From contig NZ_CP082362.1 in assembly GCF_020740535.1 (NCBI RefSeq), positions 6,321,501 through 6,385,500 of the forward strand: 64,000 nt of DNA, in the 5' to 3' direction. A program made the translations under genes and the position numbers. This stretch comes from Streptomyces profundus. GTDB lineage: Bacteria > Actinomycetota > Actinomycetes > Streptomycetales > Streptomycetaceae. A model generated the notes under the pieces. The model did no database searches, was not told where the DNA came from, and was given only the letters and a program-made list of their open reading frames with translations. Positions 1 through 11,474 of the stretch are shown in pieces; the stretch's first letter is position 1, and every line of letters begins with the position of its first letter.

Positions 1-1
1 G

Positions 2-319
2 TCGACACTCGTCTTCGAGTACCCGAACCCGACCGTGCTCGCCGAGCATCTGCGGGGCGAGATCCTGCGGGACGGCGCGCTGACGGTCGCCACCCTCCAC
101 ACCGAACTCGACCGGATGGATCTCGATCCGTCCGAGGTCACGTCGAGCGAGGCGGAACGGCAGCAGATCGTGCGGCGCCTGGAGCGGATTCTCGCCAAGT
201 GGAGCGGCACGGCCGACGCGAAGTCCGGCGAGAGCCAGACGGTCGCCGAGGACTTCGCCTCCGCCTCGGACGACGAAATGTTCGAATTCCTGCACAACGA
301 GCTGGGAAAGCCGAGCTGA
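2..319 (+). CDS. Type I PKS, C-terminal tail only (PKS-1; cut by window start)
   Basis: The reading frame is open from base 2 and ends at TGA 317-319, giving 105 residues of the C-terminus of a larger PKS. The first residues, STLVFEYPNPTVLAEHL, are the last helix region of an acyl carrier protein; the ACP serine itself lies outside the window. The remainder is a C-terminal docking region with a charged helical stretch (ATLHTELDRMD), a second helix (RRLERILAKW) and an acidic tail ending SASDDEMFEFLHNELGKPS. The same SASDDE(L/M)F tail type closes PKS-2 and a related one closes PKS-3, so this protein most likely hands its chain to the coiled-coil N-terminus of PKS-2, which starts 72 bases downstream. 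The modules carried by this protein cannot be seen. Confidence 0.9.
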   Translation, partial: STLVFEYPNPTVLAEHLRGEILRDGALTVATLHTELDRMDLDPSEVTSSEAERQQIVRRLERILAKWSGTADAKSGESQTVAEDFASASDDEMFEFLHNELGKPS

Positions 320-391
320 TCGGCCCCTCGCGTCGGTAGAGACGCGCCGGCGACCTCTTACGTTATCTCGACCATTCCCAGGGAGCCTGCC

Positions 392-3300
392 ATGGCGAAC
401 GAAGAAAAGCTCCGCGACTACCTCAAGTGGGCCACGGCCGAACTGCACACGGCCAGGCGCCGACTTGAGGAGGTCGAAGCGGCCGGCTCCGAGCCGATCG
501 CGATCGTCGGCATGGCGTGCCGCTACCCGGGCGGAGCCACCTCGCCCGAGTCCTTCTGGGAACTGGTCAACAACGGCGTCGACGCCGTGAGCGAGATGCC
601 GAAGGACCGGGGCTGGGACGTCGAGGGGCTGTACGACCCGGATTCCAAGGGCGACGGCACCACCTACTGCCGCGAGGCCGGCTTCCTGGACAACATCGCC
701 GACTTCGACCCTTCGTTCTTCGGGATATCCCCGCGCGAGGCGCTGGCGATGGACCCCCAGCAGCGGCTCCTGCTGGAAATCACCTGGGAGGCGTTCGAAC
801 GGTCGGGTATCGACCCGTCGTCGCTGAAGGGCCGCCAGTTCGGCTCCTTCGTCGGCAACAACGTCGTCGACTACATCTGGCCCTTCGCCTCGGACATGCC
901 GGAGGGCTTCTCCGGCCATCTGATGACGGGCAACTCCGCTTCGGTGCTCTCCGGGCGCCCCTCCTACACGCTCGGCCTTGAGGGCCCCGCCGTCACGGTG
1001 GACACCGCCTGCTCCTCGTCGCTGGTCGCCCTGCACCTCGCCGTCCAGGCGCTGCGTCAGAACGAGTGCTCCATGGCACTGGTCGCCGGCGTGACGGTGC
1101 TGTCGACGCCCCTTCAGTTCATCACCTTCAGCGCCCAGCAGGGCCTCGCCCGCGACGGCCGCTGCAAGCCGTTCTCGGCCTCGGCCGACGGCATGGGCCT
1201 CGCCGAGGGCGCCGGCGCGCTGCTGGTCGAGCGCCTCTCCGACGCGCGCCGCAACGGGCACCCGGTGCTGGCCGTGGTGCGCGGCTCCGCCATCAACCAG
1301 GACGGCGCCTCCAACGGCCTGACCGCCCCCAACGGCGCGTCCCAACAGCGCGTCATCCGGCAGGCCCTGGACAACGCCGGCGTCACCACGACCGAGGTGG
1401 ACGTGGTGGAGGCGCACGGCACCGGCACCACCCTGGGCGACCCGATCGAGGCGCACGCGCTGCTCGCCACCTACGGGCAGGGCCGTCCCGAGAACCGTCC
1501 GCTGTGGCTTGGCTCCGTCAAGTCCAACATCGGGCACACCGGCGCCGCCGCCGGCGTCGCCGGCGTCATCAAGATGGTGATGGCGATGCGGCACGGGCTG
1601 CTGCCCAAGTCGCTGTACGCCGACGACCTCTCCCCGCACATCGACTGGTCCTCCGGCGCCGTGACCCCGCTCGCCGAGGCGCGCCCCTGGGACGAGAACC
1701 AGGACGACACCCGCCGGTTCGCCATCTCCTCCTTCGGCATCAGCGGCACCAACGCCCATGTGATCATCGAGCAGCCGGCGGCGGCCGAGGACACGGCCGA
1801 GGCACCGGCGCCCACCCCGGCGGACACCCGGGTCCTCCCCTGGGCGCTCTCCGCCGCGACCCCTGACGCGCTGCGCGCGCAGGCCGCCGGCTGGCAGGAC
1901 TTCGCGGCCGGGCGCCCCGAGGTGACGCCCGGAGAGATCGGCTGGTCACTGGTCTCGACGCGGGCCGCGTTGGAGCACCGTGCGGTGGTGTTGGGCGCGG
2001 ATCGTGCTGAGTTGTTGGCGGGGTTGGCGGCGTTGGCCGAGGGTGATCAGGGTGGTGGGGCCGTGGTCGGCTCGGTGCGCTCCGATGCTCGTGCGGTGTT
2101 CGTGTTCCCGGGTCAGGGGGCGCAGTGGGTCGGTATGGGCCTTGAACTGGCCGAGGAGTACCCGGTGTTCGGGGACGCGCTGCGGGAGTGCGCGGCGGCG
2201 TTGTCGCGGTGGGTGGAGTGGGATGTTGATGAGGAGTTGCGGGGTGATCTGTCGCGGGTTGATGTGGTGCAGCCGTTGTCGTGGGCGGTGATGGTGTCGC
2301 TCGGCCGGCTGTGGGAGTCGTTCGGTGTCACGCCGGCCGCCGTGGTGGGGCACTCCCAGGGTGAGATCGCGGCGGCCGTGGTGGCCGGTGGGCTCTCCCT
2401 TGAGGATGGTGCGCGGGTGGTGGCGCTGCGCTCCCGGGTGATCGCGGGCCGGCTCGCCGGTCGTGGTGCGATGGCGTCGGTGGGTCTTTCGGTTGGTGAG
2501 GTGTCGGGTTGGCTTGAGGGTGTGTCGGGTGTTTCGGTGGCGGCGGTGAATGGGCCGGAGTCGACGGTGGTGGCGGGTGATCCTGGGGTTGTTGGGGAGT
2601 TGTTGGGTCGTTGGGAGTCGGGTGGGGTGTGGGCGCGGCGGATCGCGGTGGATTATGCGTCGCATTCGGAGCATGTGGAGGGTGTGCGGGGGGAGTTGTT
2701 GGCGGAGTTGGCTGGGGTGGTGCCGGTTTCGGGGCGGGTGCCGTTTTATTCGGCGTTGACGGGTGGGTTGTTGGATACGGCGGGGTTGGATGCGGGGTAT
2801 TGGTTTGAGAATTTGCGGAATGCGGTGCGGTTTGAGGATGCGACGCGTGCGGTGTTGGGGGATGGGTTTGGGACGTTTGTTGAGGTGTCGGCGCATCCGG
2901 TGTTGGGTGTGGCGTTGGGTGAGACGGCTCGGGCCGTGGGTGTGGAGATCTCCGTCGTCGGTTCCCTGCGCAGGAACGAGGGCGGCGCCGAGCGGTGGGT
3001 GCGGGCCCTGGGCGAGGGCTGGGTCAGCGGCCTCGCCGTCGACTGGACCCCGCTGCTGCCCGAGGTGACGGCCGAGGCGCGCGCCGCGCTGCCGACCGAC
3101 CTGCCGACCTACCCGTTCCAGCGGCAGCGGTTCTGGCTGGGCGACCAGGTGACCGGCGGCGGGGCCGGCACCGTCGACGCGGCGGGCCTTGGCCTCTCCG
3201 GTGCGGATCACCCGTTGCTGGGCGCCGCTGTGGGGTTGGCGCAGGGCGATGAGTTCGTGTTGACGGGCCGGCTGTCGCTGGCCTCGCACGCCTGGTTGGC

Positions 3301-6300
3301 CGACCACGCCGTCGGCGGTGTGGTGTTGTTGCCGGGTACGGGGTTTGTGGAGTTGGCGGTGCGGGCCGGTGACCAGGTGGGTGCTGGTTCGGTTGAGGAG
3401 TTGACGCTGGAGGCGCCGTTGGTGTTCTCCGGTGAGGCGGGGGTGCGGCTCCAGGTCGTCGTGGGTGGTGTTGACGGGAGTGGGCGTCGTTCGGTGGCGG
3501 TGTATTCGCGGCCGGAGGATGTCGAGGAGTCGGAGAGCTGGGTGCGGCACGCCAGTGGTGTGCTGGGTGTCGAGGTCACCGGTGCGTCTTCCGTGGCCGA
3601 GGGGGTGTGGCCGCCCGAGGGCGCCGAGGCCCTCGAAGTCGAGGACTACTACGAGCGGTTGGCCGGCTCCGGCTATGGCTACGGCCCCGCGTTCCGGGGG
3701 CTGAGGGCCGCCTGGCGGCGTGGTGACGAGCTCTTCGCCGAGGTGAGCCTCCCCGAGGAGCAGCGGGCCGACGCCACCAGGTTCGGCGTCCACCCCGCGC
3801 TGCTCGACGCGGCCATGCAGACCCTGGGCTTCAGCGGCGTGGCGGTCGAGCAGAACCGTCCCCGGCTGCCGTTCTCGTGGACGGGCGTGTCCCTGCACGC
3901 CTCCGGCGCCACCGAACTGCGGGTGCGCCTCACCGTCTCGGCCGACGACGCCGTCACCCTCACCGCCGAGGACCCCACCGGCCAGCCGGTCATCAACGTC
4001 GAATCGGTCGTCACCCGCCCCGTCGCCATGGGCCAGCTGGAGCGGGCACGCGGCGGCGCTTCGTCCGACCTGATGTACCTCCTGGACTGGGTGGCACCGC
4101 CCGCGTTGGCCGACTCGGCCGCGCCGAGCACCGAAGGCTGGGCCCTGCTCGGCGCGGACACCGTGCTCGGGCTGCCCACCACGCACCGCGATGTCGCCGG
4201 CCTGCGCGCCGAGTTGGACGCGGGCGCGGCGGTTCCCGAGATCGCCCTCTGGGCGCTGCCCACCGTCGACCCGGCCGAGGACATGGCGGCCGGCGTGCGC
4301 GACCTCCTGGGCCGGGTGCTCGGCGAGGTGCGGGAGTGGCTGGCCGACGGCCGCCTCATGGACTCCCGGCTGGCCGTGCTGACCCGGGGCGCGGTCTCCG
4401 GCGGCAGCCCGTCGGCGGCCCCCGTCTGGGGCCTGCTGCGGTCCGCGCAGAGCGAACACCCCGGCAGGCTCCTCCTGATCGACGTGGACCCCGCGCTGTC
4501 CGACGCGGCGGCCGTCCCGTCGCTGGCCCGCATGGCCGCCGTCGCCGAGGCCCACGACGAACCGCAGTTCTCCCTGCGCGCGGACGGGCTGTTCGTGCCC
4601 CGCTTCGCCCGCCTGGACACCGGCGAGGCGCTCGTCGCGCCCGGGGACGTCACCGCCTGGCACCTCGACACCGAGACGCCCGGCACCCTGGACAGCCTGG
4701 CCCTGCTGCCCAACCCCGAGGCGGCCGAGCCGCTGGCCGCGGGCGAGGTGCGGGTGGAGGTCCGCGCCGCCGGCCTCAACTTCCGTGATGTGCTGATCGC
4801 TCTGGGCATGTACCCGGACCGGGCGGTGATGGGCACCGAGGGTGCCGGCGTCGTGGTCGAGGTCGGTTCCGCCGTGACCGATCTGGTGCCGGGGGATCGG
4901 GTGATGGGTCTGCTGCCGGGCGGCTTCGGTCCCCTCGCGGTGGCCGACCACCGCGTCCTGGCCCGCATTCCCGACGAGCTGGGCTGGGAGCGGGCGGCCT
5001 CGGTGCCGGTCGCGTTCCTGACCGCCTGGTACGGGCTGGTCGATCTGGGGCGGCTGCGGGCCGGTCAGCGGGTGTTGGTGCACGCGGCGGCGGGCGGTGT
5101 CGGGATGGCCGCCGTGCAGCTGGCCCGCCATCTGGGGGCCGAGGTGTTCGCCACGGCCAGCGAGGGCAAGTGGGACACGCTGCGGTCGATGGGTCTTGAC
5201 GACGCCCATATCGCGTCGTCCAGGACGCTGGACTTCGAGGGCGCCTTCGCCGCTGTCGCCGGCGGGGAGGGCATCGATGTGGTGTTGAACTCGCTGACCG
5301 AGGAGTTCATCGACGCGTCGCTTCGGCTGCTGAGGCCGGACGGCCGGTTCGTGGAGATGGGCAAGACCGACCTCCGTCAGCCGGCGGACATCGCCGCGAC
5401 GCACCCCGGCGTCACCTACCGGGCGTTCGACCTGACGGAGGCCGGCCCCGACCGGATGGCCGCCATGCTGAACGAGATCGTCGCGCTGCTGCGCGACGGC
5501 ACGCTGACGCCGCTGCCCACCCGGGCATGGGACGTGCGACGCGCCCCCGAGGCGTTCCGCTTCATGAGCCAGGCCCGCCATGTCGGCAAGATCGTCCTCA
5601 CCATGCCCAGGCGCTGGAACCCCGAGGGCACCGTCCTGATCACCGGCGGCACCGGCACGGTGGGGCGTCACCTGGCGCGCCATGTGGTGGTCAGCCGAGG
5701 GATGCGTCATGTGGTGTTGACCAGCCGGCGCGGCCTGGAGGCCCCAGGCGCGGTCGAGGTGCGGGACGAGTTGGCGGCGTTGGGTGCCGAGGTGTCGGTG
5801 GTGGCGTGTGACACGGCCGAACGGGAGGCGGTGGCGGCGCTGTTGGCCGGCATTCCGGCCGACCACCCGCTGACGGCTGTGGTGCACGCGGCCGGCATCG
5901 CCGACGACGGCGTCGTCGAGGCGCTCACCGCCGAGCAGGTGGACCGGGTGCTGCGGCCCAAGCTGGACGCCTCGCTGCATCTGGACGAGCTGACGCGCGG
6001 CATGGACCTCGCCGCCTTCGCGCTCTTCTCCTCGATGGCCGGCATCTTCGGCGGACCTGGCCAGGGCAACTACGCGGCGGCGAACGCCTGGTTGGACGCG
6101 TTGGCGCTGCGGCGCCGCGCGGCCGGGCTGCCGGCCTCGTCCATGGCCTGGGGCCTGTGGAGCGACGCGAGCGGCATCACGGGCCAGCTGACCCGCGAGG
6201 ACCGGGCGCGGATGACACGTGGCGGCCTGTTGCCGTTCAGCCGCGAGGAGGGCCTCGCCCTGTTCGACGCGGCGCTGGAGGCCGGCGAGGCCCTGCTGGT

Positions 6301-9300
6301 GCCGGTCCGGTGGGACACCCGGGTACTGCGGGCGCGGGCCGCCGAGAGCGGCGTGCCGCCGGTGTTGCGCGGTCTGGTGCGGGTGCCGGTGCGGCGCGCC
6401 GTCGCCGAGTCCGGTGCGGGTGCCGGTGAGTCGTCGCTGGTGGCGCGGCTCGCCGGGCTGTCCGATGCCCGTCGCGAGCAGGTGCTCACCGACCTGGTGC
6501 GCGAGCACGCCTCGGTGGTGCTCGCACACGCCGGCACGGAGACGATCGAGGCCGGGCGCGGCTTCAAGGAACTCGGCATCGACTCGCTGATGGCCGTCGA
6601 GCTGCGGAACCGTCTCAACGCCGCGACCGGGCTGCGCCTTCCGGCGACGGTGATCTTCGACTATCCGACGCCGGCCCGCCTCGCCGGGCTGCTCGGTGAG
6701 GAACTCGCCGACTCGCTGGGCGGGGCGGCCAAGGCCGCCGGCCCCGCCACGCGGGCCGTGGTCGCCACCACGGCGGGCTCGGACGAGCCGATCGCGATCG
6801 TGGGGATGGCGTGCCGTTTCCCGGGCGGGGTCGGTTCGCCGGAGGATCTGTGGCGGTTGGTGGACGAGCGCGGCGAAGTGGTCTCCGATCCGCCGGAGTG
6901 GCGGGAGTGGGACGCGACGGGGTTCTATCACCCGGATCCCGAGCATCCGGGGACCAGCCATGTGCGCAGGGGTGGGTTCCTTGAGGAGGCGGATCGGTTC
7001 GACGCCGAGCTGTTCGGGATCTCGCCGCGTGAGGCGCTCGCGATGGATCCGCAGCAGCGGGTGCTGTTGGAGACGGCGTGGGAGGTCTTCGAGCGGGCCG
7101 GCATCGACGTGGACACGCTGCGCGGCAGCAACACCGGCGTCTTCGCCGGACTCGTCGTGCAGGCATACACCTCGCGCCTCGGCTATATCCCCGAGGAGGT
7201 CGAGGGCTATGTGGCCACCGGCAACGCGGGCAGCGTCGGCTCGGGTCGGCTCTCCTACAGCTTCGGTCTCGAAGGCCCAGCGGTGACGGTGGACACGGCG
7301 TGCTCCTCGTCGCTGGTGGCGCTGCATCTGGCGGTGCAGTCGCTGCGCCAGGGCGAATGCGATCTGGCGCTGGCCGGCGGCGTGACGGTGATGTCCGAGC
7401 CGGGCCTCTTCGTCGAGTTCAGCCGGCAGGGTGGTCTGTCCGTCGATGGTCGTTGCAAGGCGTTCGCGGATGACGCGGACGGTTTCGGCCCGTCGGAGGG
7501 TGCTGGTCTGCTGTTGGTTGAGCGGTTGTCGGACGCGCGGCGCAACGGACACCGGGTGCTGGCGGTCGTCAGGGGCTCGGCCGTCAACCAGGATGGCGCG
7601 TCGAGTGGGTTGACGGCGCCGAACGGTCCTTCGCAGCAGCGGGTGATCCGCCAGGCGCTGGCCAACGCGCGGCTGGCCCCGCATGAGGTGGATGTCGTCG
7701 AGGCGCATGGCACGGGCACCAAGTTGGGCGACCCGATCGAGGCGCAGGCGTTGATGGCGACGTATGGGCGTGAGCGGGGTGAGCGTGGCCCGCTGTGGTT
7801 GGGGTCGGTGAAGTCGAACATCGGTCACACGCAGGCCGCCGCGGGTGTGGCGGGTGTGATCAAGATGGTGATGGCGATGCGGCACGGGGTGTTGCCGGGG
7901 ACGCTGCATGTGGATGAGCCGTCCTCGCATATCGACTGGGACGCCGGCGCCGTGGAGCTGCTCACCGAGTCGAGGCCGTGGGCGGAGGACGGTGGGCGCC
8001 GTCGCGCCGCCGTCTCCTCCTTCGGCATCAGCGGCACCAACGCGCACATCGTGCTGGAGGCCCCCGAGGAGACCGACCAGCGGGCGGAACCGACCCAGGA
8101 AGTCGTGGGTGGTTCCGGGGTGGTGCCGTTGGTGGTGTCGGGGAAGTCCGAGGGTGCGTTGCGGGGTGTGGCGGGTCGGTTGGTTGATTTTGTGGGGTCT
8201 GGTTCTGGTTCTGTGGGTGGGGTTGCGGGTGCGTTGGTGGGTGGGCGTTCGGTGTTGGATTGGCGGGGTGTGGTGGTGGCTGGGGATCGGGATGAGGCGT
8301 TGGTGGGGTTGGGTGGGTTGGCTTTGGGTGAGCCGGTGGGGTCGGTGGTTGAGGGTTCGGTGGTGGCGGGTGGTGCTCGGGTGGTGTTTGTGTTTCCGGG
8401 GCAGGGGTCTCAGTGGGTGGGGATGGCGCGGGAGTTGTGGGGTTCTTCTGAGGTGTTTCGGGGGTCGATGGTGGCGTGTGGTGAGGCGTTGAGGCCGTTT
8501 GTTGATTTTGATTTTGAGGTGGCGTTGGAGGATGAGGGGTTGTTGTCGCGGGTTGATGTGGTGCAGCCGGTGTTGTGGGCGGTGATGGTGTCGTTGGCGC
8601 GGGTGTGGGAGTCCTTCGGCGTGGTGCCTTCTGCGGTGGTGGGTCATTCGCAGGGGGAGATCGCTGCCGCTGTGGTGGCGGGTGGGTTGTCTTTGGAGGA
8701 TGGTGCGCGGGTGGTGGCGTTGCGGTCGCGGTTGATCGCGGGTCGGTTGGCTGGTCGGGGTGGGATGGTGTCGGTGCCGTTGCCGGTGGAGGAGTTGGAG
8801 TTGCCCGAGGGGGTGTCCGTCGCGGCGGTGAATGGTCCGAGTTCTGTGGTGGTGGCGGGGGATCCGGAGGGGTTGGAGTTGGTGTTGGGGTCGGTGGAGC
8901 GGGCGAGGCGGGTTGCGGTGGATTACGCGTCGCATTCGGCGCAGGTGGAGGTGATCCGGGACGAGCTGCTGGAGGTTTTGGCTGGGGTGGAGCCGGTTTC
9001 GGGTGTGGTGCCGTTCTATTCGTCGTTGACGGGTGGGTTGTTGGATATGGCGGGGTTGGATGCGGGGTATTGGTTTGAGAATTTGCGGAATACGGTGCGG
9101 TTTGAGGATGCGACGCGTGCGTTGTTGGGTGATGGGTTGAATGTGTTGGTGGAGGTGTCGGCGCATCCGGTGTTGGGTGTGGCGTTGGGGGAGACGGTTG
9201 AGGTGGTGGGTGGTGATGCGGTGGTGACGGGGACGTTGCGTCGTGGTGAGGGTGGTTTGCGTCGGTTGTTGGTGTCGTTGGGTGAGGTGTTTGTGGCGGG

Positions 9301-11446
9301 GGTGTCGGTGGATTGGAGTTCGGTGGTTTCTTCGGGTGGTGGGGTGTTGGTGTCGGGTGTGGATTTGCCGACGTATGCGTTTCAGCGTGAGCGTTTTTGG
9401 TTGTCGGGGTCGGTGCGTTCGGTGGGTGGGGTGGATGAGGAGTTGTGGGGTGCGGTGGAGCGTGGTGAGTTGGATTTGGGTGCGGAGGCGGTTGCCGCGT
9501 TGCGGGTGTGGCGTGAGGGGTCTCGGGCGCGGGCTGAGGTGGATTCTTGGCGGTATGGGGTTGATTGGGTTCCGGTTTCGGTTGGGGGTGGCGGTTCGTT
9601 GTCGGGGACGTGGGTGGTTGCTGGTGCGGAGTCGGGTGAGCGGGATGTGTGGGTGGAGCGGTTGCGGGGTTGGGGTGCGGAGGTGGTGGTGAGTGGGTTG
9701 GATGTGGTGGCGAAGGTGTTTACGGAGGTGGATGCGGCGTCGGTGGTGGGTGTGGTGTCGTTGTCGGTTGATCCGTTGGAGGTGTTGGGTCTGGTTCGTG
9801 TGTTGTGGGGTGAGGTGGAGTTTGGTGGTCGGTTGTGGTTGGTGTCGCGGGGTGGGGCGTTGGGTGTGGTGGGTTCGGATGTGGGGTCGGTGTTGGAGGC
9901 GTCGCAGGTGTGGGGTTTGGGTCGGGTGGTGGGGTTGGAGCATCCGGGGGGTTGGGGTGGTTTGTTGGATGTTCCGGTGGTGGTGGATGAGTTGGTGTGG
10001 CGTGGGGTGTTGGGGGTTTTGTCGGGTGGTGCGGGTGATGAGGATCAGTTGGCGGTGCGGGGTTCGGGTGTGTTGGGGCGGCGGTTGGTGCGGCGGCCGT
10101 TGGGTGGTCGTGTGGCGGTGCGGTCCTGGCGGCCTCGGGGCACGGTCCTGGTCACCGGCGGCACCGGCGGGATCGGCGGTTTCGTGGCCCGTTGGTTGGC
10201 GCGGAACGGTGCCGAGCGTCTGGTGTTGACGAGTCGGCGTGGTCGGGCGGCCGAGGGTGCGGTGGAGTTGGAGCGGGAGTTGGTCGAGGCCGGGGTCGAG
10301 GTGACGATCGCCGCGTGTGACGTGGCGGATCGGGAGGGGTTGGCCGAGGCACTGGCCGGCCTGGACATCACCGCCGTCTTCCATGCCGCCGGCGTCGTCC
10401 CCACCGTCCCGCTGGTCGACACCACACCGGAGGAGTACGAGGCCATCGTCTCCTCGAAGGTGGTGGGCACCCGGAATCTGCACGAGGTGCTCGGCGACTC
10501 GCTGGAAGCGTTCGTGCTCTTCTCCTCGAACGCCGGGGTCTGGGGCAGTGCCGGTCACGGCGCCTATGCGGCGGCCAACGCGTATCTCGACGCGTTCGCC
10601 GAGTGGCGCCGGTCCCAGGGGCTGGCCGCGACCTCGGTGGCCTGGGGCGCCTGGGCCGGGGAGGGAATCGCCGCCAACGACGAGGCCGGAACCGGCCTGC
10701 GCCGTGTCGGCCTGCCGGGCATGGCGCCCGAGACGGCGCTCCAGGCGCTGGTGCAGGCCGTGGACCACGACGAGACGTTTGTCGCGGTCGCCGACGTGGA
10801 CTGGGACACCTTCACCCGCACCTACACCATGTCCAGGCGGCGTCCGCTGATCGAGGCGGTGCCGGAGGTGGCCGCGCTGCTGGCGGCGGAGGCCGAGGCG
10901 GACGGCGCGTCATCGTCGTCGCGGTCCGCGTTCGCCCAGCGGATCGAGGACAAGAGCGCCGAGGAGCGGCACCGCCTGGTGTTGGAGCTGGTGCGGGCCC
11001 AGGCCGCCGCCGTGCTGGGGCGCTCCTCGGCCGAAGGAGTCGCGCCCGGCCGTCCGTTCAAGGACTTCGGCTTCGACTCGCTCACCGCCGTCGAGCTGCG
11101 CAAACGCCTCAGCGAGGCGACCGGCGTCAAGCTCTCCAGCACCATCGTCTTCGACCACCCCACCCCCCAGGCCCTGACCGACCACGTCCTGGAGCTGCTG
11201 GACCCGGAGGGGGCCGGCGGCGCCGCGGAGGTGTTCGCCGAGGTGGAGCGCCTGGAGAAGTCCCTGGCGGCCCTGTCGGCCGAAGAGCGGGTACCGAACG
11301 ACATCGCACTACGACTGCGCGCCCTGGTGGCGCTGCTGGACGGCGAGAAGCAACCCGCGGATGCCGAGGAGATCGAGGACGCGGTGCGGTCCGCCTCCGA
11401 CGACGAACTCTTCGATCTGCTCGACGACCAGCTCGAAACTCCCTGA
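392..11446 (+). CDS. Type I modular PKS, two modules: KS-AT-DH-ER-KR-ACP / KS-AT-KR-ACP (PKS-2)
   Basis: This cytosolic assembly-line protein has 3684 residues. GGGAG at 381-385 precedes the ATG. An N-terminal coiled-coil docking helix (about 1-30) is followed by KS (33-460, Cys207), AT (565-860, GHSQGE Ser655, YASH 755-758, methylmalonyl type), DH (938-1210, intact HxxxGxxxxP with His972, Asp1139), ER (1435-1740, LNFRD motif and NADPH loop near 1564), KR (1746-1925, Tyr1894, B-like ADD motif) and ACP (Ser2065). The second module has KS (2131-2555, Cys2304), AT (Ser2753, YASH 2845-2848), KR (3250-3430, Trp3384, His3389, Tyr3392, no LDD, hence A2-like) and ACP (Ser3563), then a docking tail. 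Module one should add a fully reduced methylmalonate unit, and module two a methylmalonate unit with a beta-hydroxyl. Parts of the gene (about 1970-2945, 3205-3600 and 8105-10135) use T-ending and TTG codons unlike the rest, which suggests a mosaic origin. Confidence 0.97.
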   Translation: MANEEKLRDYLKWATAELHTARRRLEEVEAAGSEPIAIVGMACRYPGGATSPESFWELVNNGVDAVSEMPKDRGWDVEGLYDPDSKGDGTTYCREAGFLDNIADFDPSFFGISPREALAMDPQQRLLLEITWEAFERSGIDPSSLKGRQFGSFVGNNVVDYIWPFASDMPEGFSGHLMTGNSASVLSGRPSYTLGLEGPAVTVDTACSSSLVALHLAVQALRQNECSMALVAGVTVLSTPLQFITFSAQQGLARDGRCKPFSASADGMGLAEGAGALLVERLSDARRNGHPVLAVVRGSAINQDGASNGLTAPNGASQQRVIRQALDNAGVTTTEVDVVEAHGTGTTLGDPIEAHALLATYGQGRPENRPLWLGSVKSNIGHTGAAAGVAGVIKMVMAMRHGLLPKSLYADDLSPHIDWSSGAVTPLAEARPWDENQDDTRRFAISSFGISGTNAHVIIEQPAAAEDTAEAPAPTPADTRVLPWALSAATPDALRAQAAGWQDFAAGRPEVTPGEIGWSLVSTRAALEHRAVVLGADRAELLAGLAALAEGDQGGGAVVGSVRSDARAVFVFPGQGAQWVGMGLELAEEYPVFGDALRECAAALSRWVEWDVDEELRGDLSRVDVVQPLSWAVMVSLGRLWESFGVTPAAVVGHSQGEIAAAVVAGGLSLEDGARVVALRSRVIAGRLAGRGAMASVGLSVGEVSGWLEGVSGVSVAAVNGPESTVVAGDPGVVGELLGRWESGGVWARRIAVDYASHSEHVEGVRGELLAELAGVVPVSGRVPFYSALTGGLLDTAGLDAGYWFENLRNAVRFEDATRAVLGDGFGTFVEVSAHPVLGVALGETARAVGVEISVVGSLRRNEGGAERWVRALGEGWVSGLAVDWTPLLPEVTAEARAALPTDLPTYPFQRQRFWLGDQVTGGGAGTVDAAGLGLSGADHPLLGAAVGLAQGDEFVLTGRLSLASHAWLADHAVGGVVLLPGTGFVELAVRAGDQVGAGSVEELTLEAPLVFSGEAGVRLQVVVGGVDGSGRRSVAVYSRPEDVEESESWVRHASGVLGVEVTGASSVAEGVWPPEGAEALEVEDYYERLAGSGYGYGPAFRGLRAAWRRGDELFAEVSLPEEQRADATRFGVHPALLDAAMQTLGFSGVAVEQNRPRLPFSWTGVSLHASGATELRVRLTVSADDAVTLTAEDPTGQPVINVESVVTRPVAMGQLERARGGASSDLMYLLDWVAPPALADSAAPSTEGWALLGADTVLGLPTTHRDVAGLRAELDAGAAVPEIALWALPTVDPAEDMAAGVRDLLGRVLGEVREWLADGRLMDSRLAVLTRGAVSGGSPSAAPVWGLLRSAQSEHPGRLLLIDVDPALSDAAAVPSLARMAAVAEAHDEPQFSLRADGLFVPRFARLDTGEALVAPGDVTAWHLDTETPGTLDSLALLPNPEAAEPLAAGEVRVEVRAAGLNFRDVLIALGMYPDRAVMGTEGAGVVVEVGSAVTDLVPGDRVMGLLPGGFGPLAVADHRVLARIPDELGWERAASVPVAFLTAWYGLVDLGRLRAGQRVLVHAAAGGVGMAAVQLARHLGAEVFATASEGKWDTLRSMGLDDAHIASSRTLDFEGAFAAVAGGEGIDVVLNSLTEEFIDASLRLLRPDGRFVEMGKTDLRQPADIAATHPGVTYRAFDLTEAGPDRMAAMLNEIVALLRDGTLTPLPTRAWDVRRAPEAFRFMSQARHVGKIVLTMPRRWNPEGTVLITGGTGTVGRHLARHVVVSRGMRHVVLTSRRGLEAPGAVEVRDELAALGAEVSVVACDTAEREAVAALLAGIPADHPLTAVVHAAGIADDGVVEALTAEQVDRVLRPKLDASLHLDELTRGMDLAAFALFSSMAGIFGGPGQGNYAAANAWLDALALRRRAAGLPASSMAWGLWSDASGITGQLTREDRARMTRGGLLPFSREEGLALFDAALEAGEALLVPVRWDTRVLRARAAESGVPPVLRGLVRVPVRRAVAESGAGAGESSLVARLAGLSDARREQVLTDLVREHASVVLAHAGTETIEAGRGFKELGIDSLMAVELRNRLNAATGLRLPATVIFDYPTPARLAGLLGEELADSLGGAAKAAGPATRAVVATTAGSDEPIAIVGMACRFPGGVGSPEDLWRLVDERGEVVSDPPEWREWDATGFYHPDPEHPGTSHVRRGGFLEEADRFDAELFGISPREALAMDPQQRVLLETAWEVFERAGIDVDTLRGSNTGVFAGLVVQAYTSRLGYIPEEVEGYVATGNAGSVGSGRLSYSFGLEGPAVTVDTACSSSLVALHLAVQSLRQGECDLALAGGVTVMSEPGLFVEFSRQGGLSVDGRCKAFADDADGFGPSEGAGLLLVERLSDARRNGHRVLAVVRGSAVNQDGASSGLTAPNGPSQQRVIRQALANARLAPHEVDVVEAHGTGTKLGDPIEAQALMATYGRERGERGPLWLGSVKSNIGHTQAAAGVAGVIKMVMAMRHGVLPGTLHVDEPSSHIDWDAGAVELLTESRPWAEDGGRRRAAVSSFGISGTNAHIVLEAPEETDQRAEPTQEVVGGSGVVPLVVSGKSEGALRGVAGRLVDFVGSGSGSVGGVAGALVGGRSVLDWRGVVVAGDRDEALVGLGGLALGEPVGSVVEGSVVAGGARVVFVFPGQGSQWVGMARELWGSSEVFRGSMVACGEALRPFVDFDFEVALEDEGLLSRVDVVQPVLWAVMVSLARVWESFGVVPSAVVGHSQGEIAAAVVAGGLSLEDGARVVALRSRLIAGRLAGRGGMVSVPLPVEELELPEGVSVAAVNGPSSVVVAGDPEGLELVLGSVERARRVAVDYASHSAQVEVIRDELLEVLAGVEPVSGVVPFYSSLTGGLLDMAGLDAGYWFENLRNTVRFEDATRALLGDGLNVLVEVSAHPVLGVALGETVEVVGGDAVVTGTLRRGEGGLRRLLVSLGEVFVAGVSVDWSSVVSSGGGVLVSGVDLPTYAFQRERFWLSGSVRSVGGVDEELWGAVERGELDLGAEAVAALRVWREGSRARAEVDSWRYGVDWVPVSVGGGGSLSGTWVVAGAESGERDVWVERLRGWGAEVVVSGLDVVAKVFTEVDAASVVGVVSLSVDPLEVLGLVRVLWGEVEFGGRLWLVSRGGALGVVGSDVGSVLEASQVWGLGRVVGLEHPGGWGGLLDVPVVVDELVWRGVLGVLSGGAGDEDQLAVRGSGVLGRRLVRRPLGGRVAVRSWRPRGTVLVTGGTGGIGGFVARWLARNGAERLVLTSRRGRAAEGAVELERELVEAGVEVTIAACDVADREGLAEALAGLDITAVFHAAGVVPTVPLVDTTPEEYEAIVSSKVVGTRNLHEVLGDSLEAFVLFSSNAGVWGSAGHGAYAAANAYLDAFAEWRRSQGLAATSVAWGAWAGEGIAANDEAGTGLRRVGLPGMAPETALQALVQAVDHDETFVAVADVDWDTFTRTYTMSRRRPLIEAVPEVAALLAAEAEADGASSSSRSAFAQRIEDKSAEERHRLVLELVRAQAAAVLGRSSAEGVAPGRPFKDFGFDSLTAVELRKRLSEATGVKLSSTIVFDHPTPQALTDHVLELLDPEGAGGAAEVFAEVERLEKSLAALSAEERVPNDIALRLRALVALLDGEKQPADAEEIEDAVRSASDDELFDLLDDQLETP
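2710..2926 (+). repeat. Intragenic near-identical copy, AT domain of PKS-2 module one
   Basis: This 217-base segment of the first AT matches 8980-9196 in the second AT of the same gene at a constant offset of 6270 bases without indels and with few mismatches. Both copies share the unusual TTG/GGT/GAT codon choice. Such similarity at DNA level, including third positions, indicates recent duplication or gene conversion. Confidence 0.85.
4775..5345 (+). repeat. Near-identical ER segment shared with PKS-3 (copy 1)
   Basis: Bases 4775-4936 and about 5021-5345 of the PKS-2 ER domain are almost the same at DNA level as the matching parts of the PKS-3 ER (15867-16437), at an offset of 11092 bases. 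A less similar stretch lies between them (about 4937-5020). This points to gene conversion between two enoylreductases of the same cluster. Confidence 0.85.
8980..9196 (+). repeat. Intragenic near-identical copy, AT domain of PKS-2 module two
   Basis: This is the partner of 2710-2926 in the same gene (constant offset 6270). It spans the post-YASH part of the AT, up to the motif [15 protein letters not shown]. Confidence 0.85.
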
Positions 11447-11474
11447 CACGCCTCCTGGACAGGTGACCAAGACG

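Noticed and set aside
329..346. Small hairpin CGCGTC/GACGCG between PKS-1 and PKS-2
   Set aside because: There are only 6 base pairs and the gap is 72 bases, so it is too weak to call a terminator; PKS-1 and PKS-2 are probably co-transcribed.
1946..10768. A 2940-codon open frame on the - strand across PKS-2
   Set aside because: It is the mirror of a GC-rich gene with strong codon bias. It is Arg/His/Pro-rich, has no domains, and the + strand reads as a perfect PKS over the same bases. Similar - strand frames at 13710-18131, 18128-23824, 24041-28780, 32180-35551, 36001-41994, 43673-49984 and 50015-55180 are rejected for the same reason.
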